Below, piece after piece: positions 11,459 through 24,490 of a stretch of 64,000 nucleotides of DNA. Position 1 is the stretch's first letter; the number at the start of each line of letters is the position of its first letter. A program made the translations under genes and the position numbers. This stretch comes from Symsagittifera roscoffensis (Eukaryota > Xenacoelomorpha > Acoela > Convolutidae). The notes beneath the pieces are model-generated. The model had not been told where the DNA came from. It saw nothing but the letters and a program-made list of their open reading frames with translations, and searched no databases. The DNA lies in the NCBI RefSeq assembly GCF_963678635.1, contig NC_087062.1, forward strand, positions 16,481,789 to 16,545,788, given 5' to 3'.

Positions 11459-12446
11459 ATGTCAGAAAGGTCGAATGAATTGTTAACGAAGATTATTCGG
11501 GATATCGCGGAATAATTAGAAGGCGAGTTGCAGGACGTAGGTGGTGAAAACTTTATGAAGTTGAGTGAGGGTAATTTGAGTCAATTCCAGAGAAAGAAGG
11601 TGAATGGAGCATTACCGACTGAATTCCCCAACATAGATGAAAAAGACGGGATGCACCAAATCATGACAGAGGTGGAACCGTTGCAAGAATCTTCAGGATA
11701 CCGGACCTGGAGAAACATTTAGATGACCCATGGGGAGCATCCCTGCCACTGCCTGGCGCAGACGTTATGGTACCCCAAACACGGAAACTCAATGTTAGTG
11801 TTGGGCGTGGAGGAGTTGTTCTCTACTGGGTTGCCTGACCAAACCCAGCCTGTATCGATCTTGGTAGTTAGTGCCATGATTGCGGTGAGGGGGCTGGAAG
11901 CCGACGCGGGAACGAGCGAACAGGAGATGAGCGTGCCGACACCTAAGCAACTGAGCAACGTGAAATTCGAAAACAGCTTGGATCTTTTCAGGACTACCTG
12001 CAAAATTCTAAGAATTTTTAAAGCCATCGAGAGGATATGGGCAAGGCAATGGTTGATGCCTTGGTTCAGTGCAGTGATGACAGCATGGGTTTATCAACGC
12101 GCGAAGCGTCATATGTCCAGAAACAGGGAAGTCTATCAATCCTTCCAGCTAAATATAGGACTGGGAGCCTATAGGAGAGCATTCCTAACGCATAGGAAGG
12201 CCGCCGCAAAGTCAGCCGTGAAACGAGTAGCTGGGATGTCTTGTAACACAGAGAACGAGAAAAAACAGATCTTGCAAGCTGACCTGGAACGAAATGTGAG
12301 CTTGTGCGTGCACAATAGCTTCTGCAGGAATCGAGAGCAGAAAGTAAACGAGGTTGCTGGAACAAGAAAGTTGTGGCACGAACCGCAATTCTGTTAACAT
12401 GCAGCAGAAAGACCTGGAAGACAGCAAGATGGATGAAGAAGAACAA
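11459..12446 (+). pseudogene. E1 last ORF remnant (ORF9)
   Basis: The frame 11528-12397 holds one TAG at 11720-11722. Just upstream another frame reads a protein-like stretch (RIPDLEKHLDDPWGASLPLPG, about 11697-11757), so the original gene probably switched frames here by indels. Further on, a third frame around 11945-12140 also looks protein-like. The overall picture is a gene of up to about 320 codons broken several times. No family recognised. This is the last coding-like sequence of E1. Confidence 0.35.
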
Positions 12447-14264
12447 AAAGCAATGGAGTAAGAGTAGTGTGGAGAGAACCGGAAGCTTAATTGTTGTAGT
12501 GTGTGAAAACTTGAACTAATCAACCAAGATTGATTATTGAAACTTTTTGTGTAAAATTTTTTTTTGTTGACGTCTGGCCAGACCAGACTTTAAAATTGTT
12601 TGGAATTGTTATAATTGTTGAACTACAAAGGAAACTTTTAGTTTTTGTTTCTTACTTGTACAGGTTTTAAGTGAGTTTAATAACCTATTCAAACTTGACT
12701 GGAGTTTTTAACCTGTGTAGGACACATCTTCACTTTGTCGCGACCTCGTAGGGTTTGGGTACGCTCGCTCGAGGAGAGTGAGTACCTCATTACCTTTCCT
12801 AGCCACTGAGTTTATTAACTTTGATATTGAGGGCAACAGTATAATTGAACGATAATACTTTAAGAGGGACGCTAAGTTCATTTTAACGTGTGCGTGGCCG
12901 TGCTATGTCACAAACTTTTTTAAAACAACGAGAGCGAGAAGAAGTTTCATAGTGAATGACGTGAGTAGTCAGAGCAGAAATTTTGTCTAAGACACTCCTA
13001 ATAGTGCAAATTTTGTGAAAATTTTAGAAGCAAAGAAATGTAATACGACGCTATTTATGACACGCAGTGAGTTGAGGTGACGTAGATAAGTTTAAATTTC
13101 TACTGCGATTTGAAAGTTGATTATAGAAAACTGGATCACCACCTGAAGATAACCCGGAGTTATGCATTCAAAAGGGATTTTGAAGGGGGCTGTCTGGGGA
13201 GTATGGGCCAATCCCCCGGATTAGCACAGTCGAACGCTCTAACGAGAACAAAACCATGCATTAGCGACGTTAGCTACGAATTCGTTATGAAAAAAAGGGT
13301 AGGAATATTCCAGAATTTTAAATTTTCAAATTTTTGGTTTGGACTGGAGTATTTCTGAGAATGTAAAAACGGCCAATTTGACCAGAAAAAGACAATAAGG
13401 TCAGTTCACAAAAAAACGCTGAATTAACAAAACGGAAAACAGTTGGAGGAAAACACGAGAAAAACGAAGCCTTTTATCGTAATAACAAGACACGAGAAGA
13501 AGCTTAGCTGAAGAAGATCCTGAGAAAGGAAGGTTCAGTGGGACAGCCGGAGCGGATCCGTACCCTCCCGTACCACGAGATAAAAGAGATAACGACGTTT
13601 TCTCTGAGGGAAAACGAAATTGGAGGCCCAGATACTATTATATACGGTGTCAGACTCTTAAACCTACTTTTTAGGTGCCCTGAATAATTGAATTAACTCC
13701 GACTTTGTATCGTATTTCAGAGAATGAGTAGCTAGAGGAAGGAAAAAACAATCCTTCGCCAAAAAATTTACGTAAGAATTAGCACCAGAAACATCGTAAA
13801 TAGCAGATTTGAGCCTTGTTTTTAATGGTAGTCATGTATTCTGGGGAACCTTCGCATATGACAAAAGATGATCAAAAATCATTTGCCTGATGGCCTGAAA
13901 ACTTTAACTCCTTATTTAGCCTTAAGCAGACCACAAAACTGACTGGCTAGGCCTAGAGGGTAGAAAACGAGTAGAATTAAGGTAACTGACGCCTGCCAGA
14001 CGTCATTAGGTGCTTTTTCTACGCTCCGTCACTGAGAAATGTTTGGGCGAATGATACATAAGTGAAGCAAGGTTTCTGCCTGCTGTCCAAAACATGTGTA
14101 GGTTTGAGATTTTCAAAATAATTAATTAAAATCTATAATCTAAATGATGTGGATTAGATTTTTGTGTAAAGAAGAAAGTTATAGGTTTTTCATCTGTAAA
14201 TAACATTTTGGATGTTGTGATCCAAGGATTAAGAGTTCATGTTCTGCTAAAGTATATATTATGG
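12447..14264. other. Non-coding, likely 3' UTR/LTR side of E1
   Basis: There is no supported gene. GC-richer patches with element-like composition persist to about 14050 (for example around 12720-12790, 13540-13640 and 13920-14050), after which the DNA becomes AT-rich. A 3' LTR of E1 would be expected here, but its 5' partner is outside the window, so no border can be fixed. The short frame 13110-13358 looks fortuitous. Confidence 0.4.
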
Positions 14265-14465
14265 CTAATATATATACAGTGTCTGAGCTCTGCTCGTTTT
14301 AAAAGTCTTCAATTTGCTGATTTTATGTTCATTTTTATTTAAACATTTATATGATTGTAAAAGTGCAGCGCCAATTCCAAAGTTGGAAGCATCGCACATA
14401 GCGTAAACTGGTTGACTTGAATCTGGGTTTGTGTTTGAAAATTGTTCAAGTGGAAGGATTATCAT
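14265..14465 (-). pseudogene. E3 RNase H fragment
   Basis: A 66-codon frame containing CDASNFGIGAALLQ, the first catalytic Asp block typical of Gypsy RNase H, preceded by a QPVYAM strand. It ends before the later RNase H motifs, which have been lost or lie in other frames. Confidence 0.8.
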
Positions 14466-15534
14466 TTTTGTAAGGTCAATAAAAAGTTGTTTTGTTGTCT
14501 AGGAGGGTTGTAAAATGGTCGGAGATTTAATCACTTTTTATAAATGTATTCGTTCAAATTTTCAGTATCCAAAATTTTTTTGAATTTTCTTTTTATTGGA
14601 GGGTTGTTGGAGTTTTGAAACCCTTTTGATTTGGGGTTTTAAGGGCGTTATTCTAATTTTTTCGATAAAGTAAATTACACGAGTTTAAAAAAAAGAGTTA
14701 TCTGGGGCTGCTTTCAAGTTTTCTTTAAAAAATAAGTGCATTGCGTACATTATTCATATCTGCTGTGGTGTAGTAGTGTCCGTGCTATAGCAATACCTGT
14801 ATTAGTTTTATGGGCCAATTGCATTTTGATTCAATTAGGGAGCTTAGATATCATGCGTCCTAAACTTTTTAGGCGGTTCTCCGTTGATGAGAATAATTTT
14901 TGAGTTAATAAATGAATTCTTTTGGTTTGCTGTTTTTTTTATCTTGTGAATATAATAGAAAATTACCTGCGCGTTGTTGATTAATTGCGTCGGTTTTGAG
15001 TGGAAGGTGCATTTGTTAATATATTTTCCCAACATCAAACTTTGTGATTAATTTGAGAATGTTCAAAATTAAACTATGCTTAAAATCTTTGTTGTTTTTT
15101 TGTGTATTTTGAAAGTTGAATTTGAAATTAAGTGTTTTCGTAAAATGATGCGTATCTTTTTTTGAGTAATTTCTTTTACTATTATTAGATAATTCTTCAT
15201 TACGGATTGCTGATTGGCAAACATCTAGTAACTTCAAAATATCATTTACTATATAAGCTTTTTCTTGTGAATGATGTAATTTTGTAGTTGATTGGCAAAA
15301 TCCTTTTAGTCTTAAAGAAGTGTGATTTTTATGGGCGAGTTTTTATATACATGTAACGCTATGGTATCTGTTTTTGTGTTTTTGGTATATTTCATTTATG
15401 AAAAAATATAAAATGTTACCCCAAAAAGTTTGTGAATTGGTCCAAATTCAAGGTCAGGCATATATAGTTTTCGTGTAGTCTGATCATTAATGTTTTGATA
15501 AACTTGATTTATGGTAGTGGTCTTAAAATACCTA

Positions 15535-15805
15535 TTAATGGATAATATTTTGCAATAAATGGTTTTCGAACCATTTTGTGCCTAATATCAAATCTCTCAT
15601 ATGGAATGTTTGTTTGAAAAATTTTAGTAAACATTCATTTTGTTCCATTGTTCGAGTTGGTGTAAGTGATAACTGAATCTTTCCATAGTTTGTTTTACTT
15701 GTGCATTTTGCTAGTTTACTGGAGGTTTTATAAGGTAAAACTTTTGGGTGTAGTTTACGGGTTTCATTCCATAAAGGAATACAATTCATTCTGCTCCAGA
15801 GTCAA
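15535..15805 (-). pseudogene. E3 aspartic protease fragment
   Basis: The active-site block IDSGAE is readable on the minus strand at about 15788-15806. A one-step frame change leads into the 84-codon frame 15789-15535, which carries the later DLILGTKWF motif usual near the end of retropepsins. The protease would process the element's polyprotein. The frameshift makes this copy non-functional. Confidence 0.75.
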
Positions 15806-15922
15806 TTTAAAAATCTATTTCAAGATCTCTTGGAAGGAACCTTTTGTTTTTTCGGTCTTTCTAAAAGAAGTGGGGTTGTCCAAAAATTTTTTAGGTGGGA
15901 GTTTTTCATGTGTTGTGTTTTG

Positions 15923-16667
15923 TTATATATTAGTCGTATTTGAGCTATTTTCGATTGTATGAGGGGTGTAATTTCTATTGTTTTCCTGATCATTTTTTGG
16001 TTCTTGAAGTTTCAAGTTGGGTTTTTCATATTGATAATAATACGACTCAATCGGTATTTTGTATTCTCGTTCTATTCTCAGCATGCTGATAACTAATGCG
16101 TTTTCGGTTTCACTTTCCTCAATTGTGATTTCACAGTGTATATGGTTAAGTTGAATTTCTGAACGTTTCGTATTATGCACAACTAGGGGATCTGGAGTTG
16201 TATCGTTTGCAGTTTGTACTTGATTGATTGGTCGTTGATTTTTGGTGATCTTCTTCTATGATTTTGATATGGTGATTTGTTTCGATATGGTGGCTGAGAG
16301 TAGTTTTCTGAAATGTTTCGTTAATTGTTGTGATGTTTCTAGAGTTATATCGGGATCTATTGTTGAATTTTTTATTATATGGTCTGTTGTTGGAATAGTT
16401 GTGTGATCTTTTGTTAGAGTTGTTTCTGTTGCGATTGATTGAAAATTTTTTGATTACGGTTATTTGAAAAATTTGTTGATCAACCATTAGTTTTGTGTCT
16501 ATTCCGGAGATTTGAGCATGAACATATTCTTTTATAGGTAGAACAGTTACTTCTATTGGAGTTTGATCTGAAATAAAAATTTCTGCACTGATTGTTTTGA
16601 GTATTTGATCTACTATATCAATTTTTTGAACAGTTTTGCGAATTTCCTCTATCTGGTGATCGTCCAC
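15923..16667 (-). pseudogene. E3 gag C-terminal, Asn/Arg-rich remnant
   Basis: Frames 16667-16173 and 16180-15923 form one former coding region. The middle is very rich in Asn, Arg and Ser (NRNRNNSNKRSHNYSNNR), like nucleic-acid-binding gag regions without zinc knuckles. No CCHC motif is visible. Its place just before the protease supports a gag assignment. Confidence 0.5.
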
Positions 16668-17313
16668 GAATTATAGTAGAAAAATGGGGTTGTGTTTTGC
16701 TATGACTATAGCTAGTTGGGAGTGGTTTTCCTGAATTATTCTTGCATTGAATTTTTGTTTGGTAAACTCTGTTTTTTCTTCTTTGGTAAACTCTGTTTTT
16801 TTAATGTTTTGATGAAAAAATTTGTTTGGTTCTTTGTATTTTGGTTGGCTATTGATTTTTATTTTTTTGTCTGCTTTCAGCAATATTATGACCAAATATG
16901 CGGCTATAAATAGACCCAATTTTGACTGTAGATTTTCCTTTAAAATGTGGGTTCTTTTCAAATATGTTCAGGATTTTGGTGATGTTTTTGGCTAATTTTT
17001 TTTCGGAGTCGTGGATATTATTTATATGGGAAGTTTTTTTTATTATTAATACGTAGGTATTTTCAAATTTTCTGTTTCCTCTAGTTTTTTGTGTTTTCTG
17101 CTTGTTCTATTTTCTCTAAAGTTTTCAGAAATTTATATCTGGTTCAACAATTGATAATGGATTTGATGCATTCTTTTTTAATGCTTTTTTTCATTTGTGT
17201 TGTTAATGTCATCATTAGAAATTCTGTCATTTTTGTGTTTTTGTATTCATATGCGTTGAGAGAATAAGCTTTTTGTACTAGAGTTTTGAGAGTTGAACTT
17301 ACTGCGATTTGTC

Positions 17314-18442
17314 TTATAGTTTCATTTTAAAGCTTACAAATTTCGTTGCATAAAACTGTTTGATGTTGTTTGTTTCGTTTAATGTCAAGCATTTTTGAAA
17401 TTTCTTGAGTAAATCGTTTCCAATCGGTTTTAATTTGGATGGGTAAAACTGAAAACCGTTTTTAACCGGAGTTCTCAACTGTAGTCTATATCGGGGTTTT
17501 GCGCCTGTAAATCTTTTCTCGGTGAAGTGCTTTATCAATAGGTTTCGGGCTTTAGCTTAACATTAAAATTGCTGCGACAGCATTTAAATAGCCTTCCACT
17601 GAATATTCAGGATCAATTTCTGTAAAAACCTTGAGTGGTTTAATAGATGTGATGGATGGTCCACCCATAAATTTTGGATTCATTGTCATTTGAAAAGTTT
17701 CTGCTGCGTTTGGTATTTGTGAAAAACTTGTAATTTGGGCATTGTGCGCCTATGTATCCAATTCTGATGGAGTGGTGTATTTACTGAATCTGGGCCGATG
17801 TTAAAATTTAAATTCCTGTAACTGCATTCAGGTAGTCCTCTACTGAGTAATCCGGGTCTGTTCCTCTGAAAACCACGAGTGATTTATTAGATGTTATAGA
17901 TGACCCACCCATAATGTATGGATTTATCGCTTTTTGAAGTGGTTTTGCTGTATTTGGTTTTTATGTAAAATTTTAAGCTGATTTTTGTTATTTCATTTCG
18001 TTGTAAACAGTTAAGTTCGGGATTTAATTTTTCATAGGTTCGGGTTCGTATTTGTATAGTGTTGTAATTGCATGTTATAACAAGGCTGTGCCAGAGTTTG
18101 TTTTTGAGAGTAATGTTGTTGTGTTTGTCTTGATTGTTGGAGATCCATGTAAGATTCAACAATATCTGGTTGAAAAGACTCTTCTGATTGATCTATTTCA
18201 TTCCAGTGATTCTTTCGGGGATTAGTATTATACTGTTGTTGGTTTAAATTGCCTGTTACTACAGATGCTTTTGTTTTGTGATCACAAAAAGTTACAGATT
18301 GAGATATTGGTTTTGGTACCTGATGGGTATCATTTTGGTCTTGACATTGATTTTGTGCTCTAAAGAGTGGCCATTCTATTGGATTAATTATGCGATTATT
18401 ATTTAAAAAAATCATAAGTATGGTTTGCACAGTTATTTTCAA
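17314..18442 (-). pseudogene. E3 gag N-terminal remnants
   Basis: Three minus-strand frames (18442-18032, 18162-17887, 17538-17314) with Gln/Asn-rich composition and no clear domain. I assign them to gag from their position upstream of the E3 protease. The repeated short phrase around 17640-17690 and 17870-17920 (a GATG..CCACCCATAA-type stretch, about 240 bp apart) suggests a local duplication. Confidence 0.4.
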
Positions 18443-20634
18443 TTGAGTGTCTTTGTTTAATAGGTAATCGTTTCTTAGTTATTGTTCTTTTTTGTTTGAT
18501 AATCCATATATGAATTCTTTGGTTTGACCGAAGAAAAATATATAGAAACTTAAGTATGAATGATGGAGAAAACATCATTGTGAAGAATGAGTTTGCTCTT
18601 TGTGAGTTTTGATTTTGATTTTTTTCGTTATATTCTATGAAAATTTTTTGAGAATTCTAACTCTATTATCTGTTTGTATTCGGTGTGATGGTTGATTTGA
18701 TCAATGCACTGGTAGAACTTCAATAGATGCCCTAATGGGGAAGTATATTACTGATGCCCGTTAGGTAGTGATCGATTACTTGTCTTTGTTTTACCTCAGA
18801 AAACTCTTGATTTCAAGGGCTATTTCCTTTTTCGATTAATTTTATGGCTATGGCAAAGTTGCACTTGTCATCTAGCGGGATCGTTTTGTGGATGAAAAAC
18901 AAAGGGAAGCATAGAGTTATCGTCAGAATGATTGTCGTATTGAATCATTTTTCGTGCGATAATATATTTATTGTGTAACTTCTAATAGTCGTATTGGTTG
19001 ATTCCAATTGTAGAGTCTTACTGGTTTCAAATTTTCGAACTTTTTGTTATCCTTTTGATTTTAATGGATGATGCTGTTGTGGATTTTGATTCTGAAAAAC
19101 GTCTTTGATGGTCCATTGGTTTGATTTTGTCGTGTGTTAAATCTCGAAGGTTTTGAAGTTTTTGTATTGTAGTTGGGTCAGATTCCGTTTCATGTTCTGG
19201 AAAAATATGACTGAATTATTTCTTTTTGTTTGGTAAAAATTGTTTTCTTTTTTTGCTTGCTTTTTTGATCTGAAGTGTCCTATCTTTTGTTTATGCGTTG
19301 ATTGTTTGTTTGTTTCCTAAATTATCTCCCGATAAGCGTTAGATTGATGGGTGCAAAATCCAAGGGTTAAGTTTTTTTATTTCCTAAACTGTGAGATTAT
19401 CATAAATCTGGCAGATAGATTGTCGTGAATAGACGAGTTGGAGAGAGAGGATATCGATTCGTTACAATTAGTTTCTTAGAGTGGTTAAGTTCTATAAGAA
19501 AAACCCAATCTTACTTAGGGTTTCGTTTTGTGATCAAGGGTTGAGGATTAGCGAATCAATTCACAAGGTTCAGGTATAACTATAACACAAGTAGGATAAT
19601 TTTTTTCTTTCTTACTAGAATTAAGATTTTTTTTTGCTTAGGTCAATTAAGAAGAGGGGCTCAAGTTCTTCACTGTTTTTTTTCTGAATAAAATGGTTAC
19701 GTTTTGGAAAAGTTTCAAGTAACCCTTGTTCGTTTGTTGGAGAGTGAGTCGACGTTTGAGGTCGTTACACACTTGCATTTAGAGGTGGGGGAAACAAAAA
19801 TGTTTGGTTGATCCAAGGAAAGCCTTATTGATCAAGTAATTCAAATGATTTGTAATAGATAATTGACACGATCTATAGCTAAAATTAAAAGTTTAACAAA
19901 GGCTAGAATTTAAAGTTTAATTGATATAAGTTTTTTTAGCGATAATATGCTATCTTTCAGACGGAGAAGCAAAGAAGCAAAGTTAAAGAAGACAAAAGTC
20001 CTCGAGAAGCAGGAAATTTTTTTTATATTTTCGTTAAAACTATTTTAAATAAATTTAATAACTAATTTTTTTATTTTTTTCCGTTCAATTTATTTTAAAA
20101 CTATTAGATTTTTTAACCTACTGCAATTTTTTTTAGAACAAACGACTGATCTAAATTGGTTTGGTATAATTTTATTTCTAATTTCACATCATTGAGAGGT
20201 ATATATTTCGGGAATGAATTTTAATGCTCCAAGTGTTTTCATTCAGATTAGTGATTGAAATTGTACTTAATTGACAATTTTGTAGAGAAACAATCGTTGC
20301 AGTCTGCTTTTCGTTTTACGACGTAGAAATCGGTCCACTGTTCGGTTTTAACCTGGTGTAAGCTTGATTACTCGTTTGGATTGATTGGACTTATTGAGAC
20401 GTGGAGGTTAAGATCATAAAGTTTTCAAAACTGTTTAACAATTTGTGATATGTTTTTGCTAGTTTTTTTTGTATTCGCTAAATTTAGAGGTCTTTTCGAA
20501 TCGTTTGGTCGCACCAGATGAGTTTATGTTCGGGGTGGTCTTAGTTCACTTTAACCTTTGTTGACAATTGCCAACAATCTGCAAAACTTCCAAGCATTTC
20601 AACACCTCACGCTGATAACAAAACTGAGTTATGT
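18443..20634. other. AT-rich non-coding stretch
   Basis: No gene seen. It may include the 5' end of E3 (expected between 18.5 and 19.9 kb on the minus strand), but I found no LTR pair. Poly-T and poly-A tracts are common, and there is a purine-rich patch at about 19960-20020. Confidence 0.4.
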
Positions 20635-20659
20635 ATGAAGTATTATACTAATAGAGTAA

Positions 20660-20840
20660 CTTCAGATAAGGTACACCGTCTGTTTGTCACGCTATCTTAT
20701 TTTCGGCCCGATAGTTTCGTGCAACTTCTTAGTCTAATTCCAATCTTAATCTTGCTCTTAAATATCCTAGTCTCAATAGATCTAGTGTATAATGGTATTT
20801 GCAAATTTGATATCAAGAACCGTTCTCAGGAATAGCAACT
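20660..20840 (+). repeat. Dispersed repeat R1, copy 1
   Basis: About 175 bp that recurs at 24297-24465 in the same orientation with roughly 80-85 percent identity by eye. Both begin with AAGGTACACCGTCTG and run through a shared TTTTCGGCC block and CAACTTCTTAGTCTA to GTCTCAATAGAT and a final AGCAACT. In both copies one reading frame stays open across the repeat and its changes are mostly conservative, so it may come from a coding part of a transposable element. Confidence 0.7.
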
Positions 20841-23800
20841 GATTGCTAAGTTAGTTTTTTCTTTTATGGCTGAAACTATTTTTAGTTTTAGCCTTACAAT
20901 TTAATGTAAGTGTTATTTATGGATCAAGGTTTGTTTGTTCTAAATGTTTTAAAGAGATAGTTTATCAAGAATATAATAGGATAAATTAAATACTTGTTTT
21001 GAACTGGTTCAATTCGTGTGGTTCACTTGTTCAATAATAAAATAACAAGTTTTTTTACGTAGTTTAAGATGAACTCCCACAAAAATCTTAACGTTATTTA
21101 CATGTCAGCTGAAGTGGAATCACTTGCTTGATTTCGACTTTTTGTCAAGATTTACAGTAGGCGGATGCATATTCACATGTATTCACATGTTTGAACATCA
21201 CTGCTTGTATAAAACAACATGAGCAAAAATGCGAACTTACATAAACAGACAGGTGAAATCGTTTAAACCTTCTTGTAAATAATGACAAAAATTCGAAACC
21301 AGGCGTGTTTTTACATGAGCAAACATTTGGACTCACATAATCAAAAAAGTAAGTAACGTACAAAAAATCGTGGGCATTCCAATTTAATTATAAACCAGGA
21401 AACTTATCTGCTGAACATTTGAATCACTCTCAACTTTACCGATTATTTGATCACATGTTCAGTCACATAAGAAATTACTGAAAATTATCGTAGTTTTGAA
21501 GGTTCAGACAGTTTTTAATGAGGAAATTCTTGTCAGGTTTTTGGCTTGCAAACAATAGAAAAATTGCATTTAGCACTAGATAACCAGTATAAATGTGAGT
21601 TTATAGTGCATTAAGTAACCCAGCAGAATTGAGTGCACAATTCAGAGTTGTTCAAATAGTTTTGATTCGATCAGAGCAAAAAAAATAGTTTCGCGCTCAG
21701 CAAGTTTTTGACGAGGGGCATTTTTGTTTCGCGTGTGTTTTATTTAACTTTAATTTTCTTTCTTTTTGCTTTCCACGCAAAATTGGGTGCCACAAAAAGT
21801 CATCGGACTGGGTTGAGTGATATATCATATTGAAGCGTCTTCAGTCGTGATTCGAAACAAATTAGAAACTACAAAAAAAAGTTTTGTCGAGAAAAACACT
21901 ACTTTTTTTTGATTTTTCGTCTAATTTCGAGCGACGAAACCCAGCGAGCAGGCTTTTTTATGCTTATGCTAAGCCGTTTATAATGTCTTATGTATGCTTA
22001 ACTTTAGTTTCAATCAAGTAATATAGTTTTTGGAGCTTCTTAACGCCTTTTTAGAAATCAAATGTGGATTTCAATTCTTTTTTTTCTTCATTTAAAAAAA
22101 AACTTTCTAGAAGTTATTCTTCAAAAAATGTTGTCCATTTTGCCTTATTTAATATGATTAACGAACGTGCCAACTTTTTTTTATCACAACGCCTAAAAAT
22201 AAAGACACAAACTTTGTGTGCTTTTTAAAGACTATGAAAAAAAATGTGTGTGTTTTTTAAAGACTATGATGACTTTAACGGAGATGAATTAACATTTTTT
22301 AAATGTTTGGTTTGTGTGACGGGTTGTTCAATTGTGTTTGTTCAACGGATTGGAACTCGTATTGGACTGATACAAAACTTCAACCATTTTTTCAGAAAAG
22401 TCTATTAGGGTAACTGTTTACTCGTAAGAAGATGAAAACTTTTTCCGTATCCCACAATTTTATCGAATTTCTGTTATAATGAATCAGATGATTACCTGTA
22501 ACTAGTGCTCAGGGGTTTCTTAGACATAGCTTTTTACTTCTAAAATCTCTCTTTGTTTTACTCTCGAACTCTTGCCATTTTGACAGAACTATGATTATTT
22601 GCTTACTTGACTGGAAGGTTTTTTTTTTGAACTTTGAGAATCGTGGTTGACTTGGTACCAATCTCAAAAAAGTGCAGTAACTTATTCGTTTTAAAATGAT
22701 TGGTCCTAATTTTTGAAACAAATTTCTGTTTTGTATCTTCAATTTCTTTTCGATTGTTTCTAATTACCAGCTCAAACTTACTAGCTTCTTTTCACATTTC
22801 AATCATCCAAAATAGTACAAAATATCTGAAAAAAAACTCATAGATTTTCAACAATTTTGTTATTTGTATTTTTAAAAAATGAATTAAAATTGGTTGAGTC
22901 TCTAACGATTAATTTTACTAAAATAACAACTTGAGGTTTTCGGCTAGATTCTAGAAGATAATTAGCAATGACGTCATATTCTGAATTTGAAATTTTTTAG
23001 AAACTTTACTGTTCTGTGGTTCATTTTATAGTTTTTGTTTAATTTTGATAGACGCTTCGTAAACAATTGTAAAATTTTATCAATATTAAGTAGAAGACAG
23101 GTTCTACGCAAGCCCTTAATTTGACGTTTCTAGAAAGAATTCGTTAAAAAACTTAACATTTTGATTTAATAATTTAAACTGAAAAAGTTTTCGAATTTTA
23201 TGGGTGAAAAAGTAAAGATTATTATTGACGAAATCATCAAAAATAAAAACAAAGAGCTTAAGCTATCAAGTTTCTCTCATTCCGTTGGAAAAATATTTAA
23301 TTTATTCATTTTTTTTTAACAGTATGTGGACAATAATTCAATGTTTTTCCAAAAAATGCCTTAAAAATTTAGTCTTTCAATTTCAAACTATTCAACAACA
23401 AAAAAATTCGATGTGTAAAGTCAACAAATTTTTTAAATCAAATTGTAAGAAACCTTATCAAGTATTCGGGCTTTAAGCAAACTATTTGATGTTTTCAGTA
23501 ACATGTCTGCAAAAGTGTTTGTAGACATGTTAAGATGTCTTTAATTCTTTTTATCGTTTTTTTATTCAATTGAACCCTGAACTATTCAAGTATTACCATA
23601 TTTCAAATGAAATACCAAAATAATAGTTAAGAATAGTAAAATAAATATCAAACGACAAGCTATTACTAAAAAATAATTTAAGAGCTATCGAGTAGCAGAC
23701 GAGTTCTGGAGGTTCGCAGGTGAAAGCGGAGCTGGTCGAGATTCCATCGCAGGTGGCCAGTGTGATGGGTTGTTTTGAGGTGCCTTAGTTTTTGAGAAAC

Positions 23801-24256
23801 GCTCATATTCGTCGGTTATGATGTGATTCTCAGTAGTTCTGGCTTCCTCTCACGAGAGAGGATAAAATCGTAACAAATTGTGAGTCAAGAATCTCGGGGT
23901 CTTCCATTCCAACATGCTCAGCCATTTTGGCCATCAACTGCCGTATTCCAAGTTGATTTTCGGTGTTTGCATCTGGTGATGTTTGTTGAAGTCCCTTCTC
24001 ATGGTATCAACCATGAGCCAAACTTGAATTGGACCATTGAAAGTTTCAGCCAAGAAATTTTAGGAGACTGATTCGAGCACCATGATGCTGATCATTTTGA
24101 TGAAAATTTGACCGAGTACAAAAGAATGATTTTTTTTGAACAGAGAAAATTGTTTCGAGTAGTAAGTTAAAATCAAAAAAAGAGTTTGAGTAGAGTCAAG
24201 ATAAATGAATGATTTAGAGGTGAGAGGTGAATATTCCTTTCTTCTGCTAATGATTT
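20841..24256. other. AT-rich non-coding stretch
   Basis: No supported gene. Small local repeats are present: a CTTTTTAAAGACTATGA unit twice at about 22220-22270, and CACATGTATTCACATGT at about 21175-21191. Minus-strand sequence from about 24000 to 23830 reads as a fairly protein-like 55-codon stretch (RQLMAKMAEHVGMEDPEI) ending in TGA at 23830-23832. It could be a lone exon or a gag fragment but has no other support. Confidence 0.35.
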
Positions 24257-24296
24257 TTGAGTTGGGATGGATGTCTAACTCATGAAGTAATTTCAA

Positions 24297-24465
24297 ATAA
24301 GGTACACCGTCTGCTCGTCACGCTATCATATTTTCGGCCGGACAGATTCGTGCAACTTCTTAGTCTATTACCGATCTTAATCTTAATCTTATATCTCCTG
24401 GTCTCAATAGATCAAGAGTATACTGGTTTTGTTACGAGACGGTCTCTTGGAGAAAGCAACTAAGT
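24297..24465 (+). repeat. Dispersed repeat R1, copy 2
   Basis: Second copy of the repeat at 20660-20840, in the same orientation and about 3.6 kb away. It keeps the same open frame (VTLSYFRPDRFVQLLSLLPI) with changes such as Ser to Arg and Ile to Leu relative to copy 1. A perfect hairpin follows 25 bases after its end. Confidence 0.7.
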
Positions 24466-24490
24466 TGTAAGTTAAATTCAAATTGCTCTG

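Larger units (their letters stand above)
1..12450 (+). mobile_element. E1: decayed large Ty3/Gypsy-type retroelement, 5'-truncated by window
   Basis: Translated pieces from 1 to about 8750 match, in the same order, the better preserved copy E2 at about 34560-43150: post-RNase H linker, integrase, macro-like module, ORF3, ORF4 and ORF5. A further 3.7 kb of coding-like sequence follows to about 12400 and has no counterpart in E2, which is cut by an assembly gap. Gag, protease, RT and RNase H lie outside the window to the left. Every long frame is broken by stops and frameshifts, so this is an old, inactive copy. Protein-level divergence from E2 is high, which points to another subfamily or an older insertion. 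I did not find its 3' LTR; it should lie between 12.45 and 14.2 kb. The right border is an estimate. Confidence 0.88.
14265..18442 (-). mobile_element. E3: degenerate Gypsy-type element, minus strand
   Basis: Read on the minus strand, the fragments come in retroelement order: gag-like pieces (18442-17314), a gag/nucleocapsid-like Asn/Arg-rich region (16667-15923), aspartic protease (about 15805-15535) and RNase H (14465-14265). Only about 1 kb separates protease from RNase H and it is full of stops, so RT has decayed or been partly deleted. The AT content matches the host DNA rather than E1/E2, and the proteins are Asn/Lys-rich. It is an unrelated and older insertion. LTRs were not identified. 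Confidence 0.75.

Noticed and set aside
13110-13358. 82-codon frame downstream of E1
   Set aside because: Composition is not protein-like, there is no counterpart in E2, and it sits in probable 3' UTR/LTR sequence.
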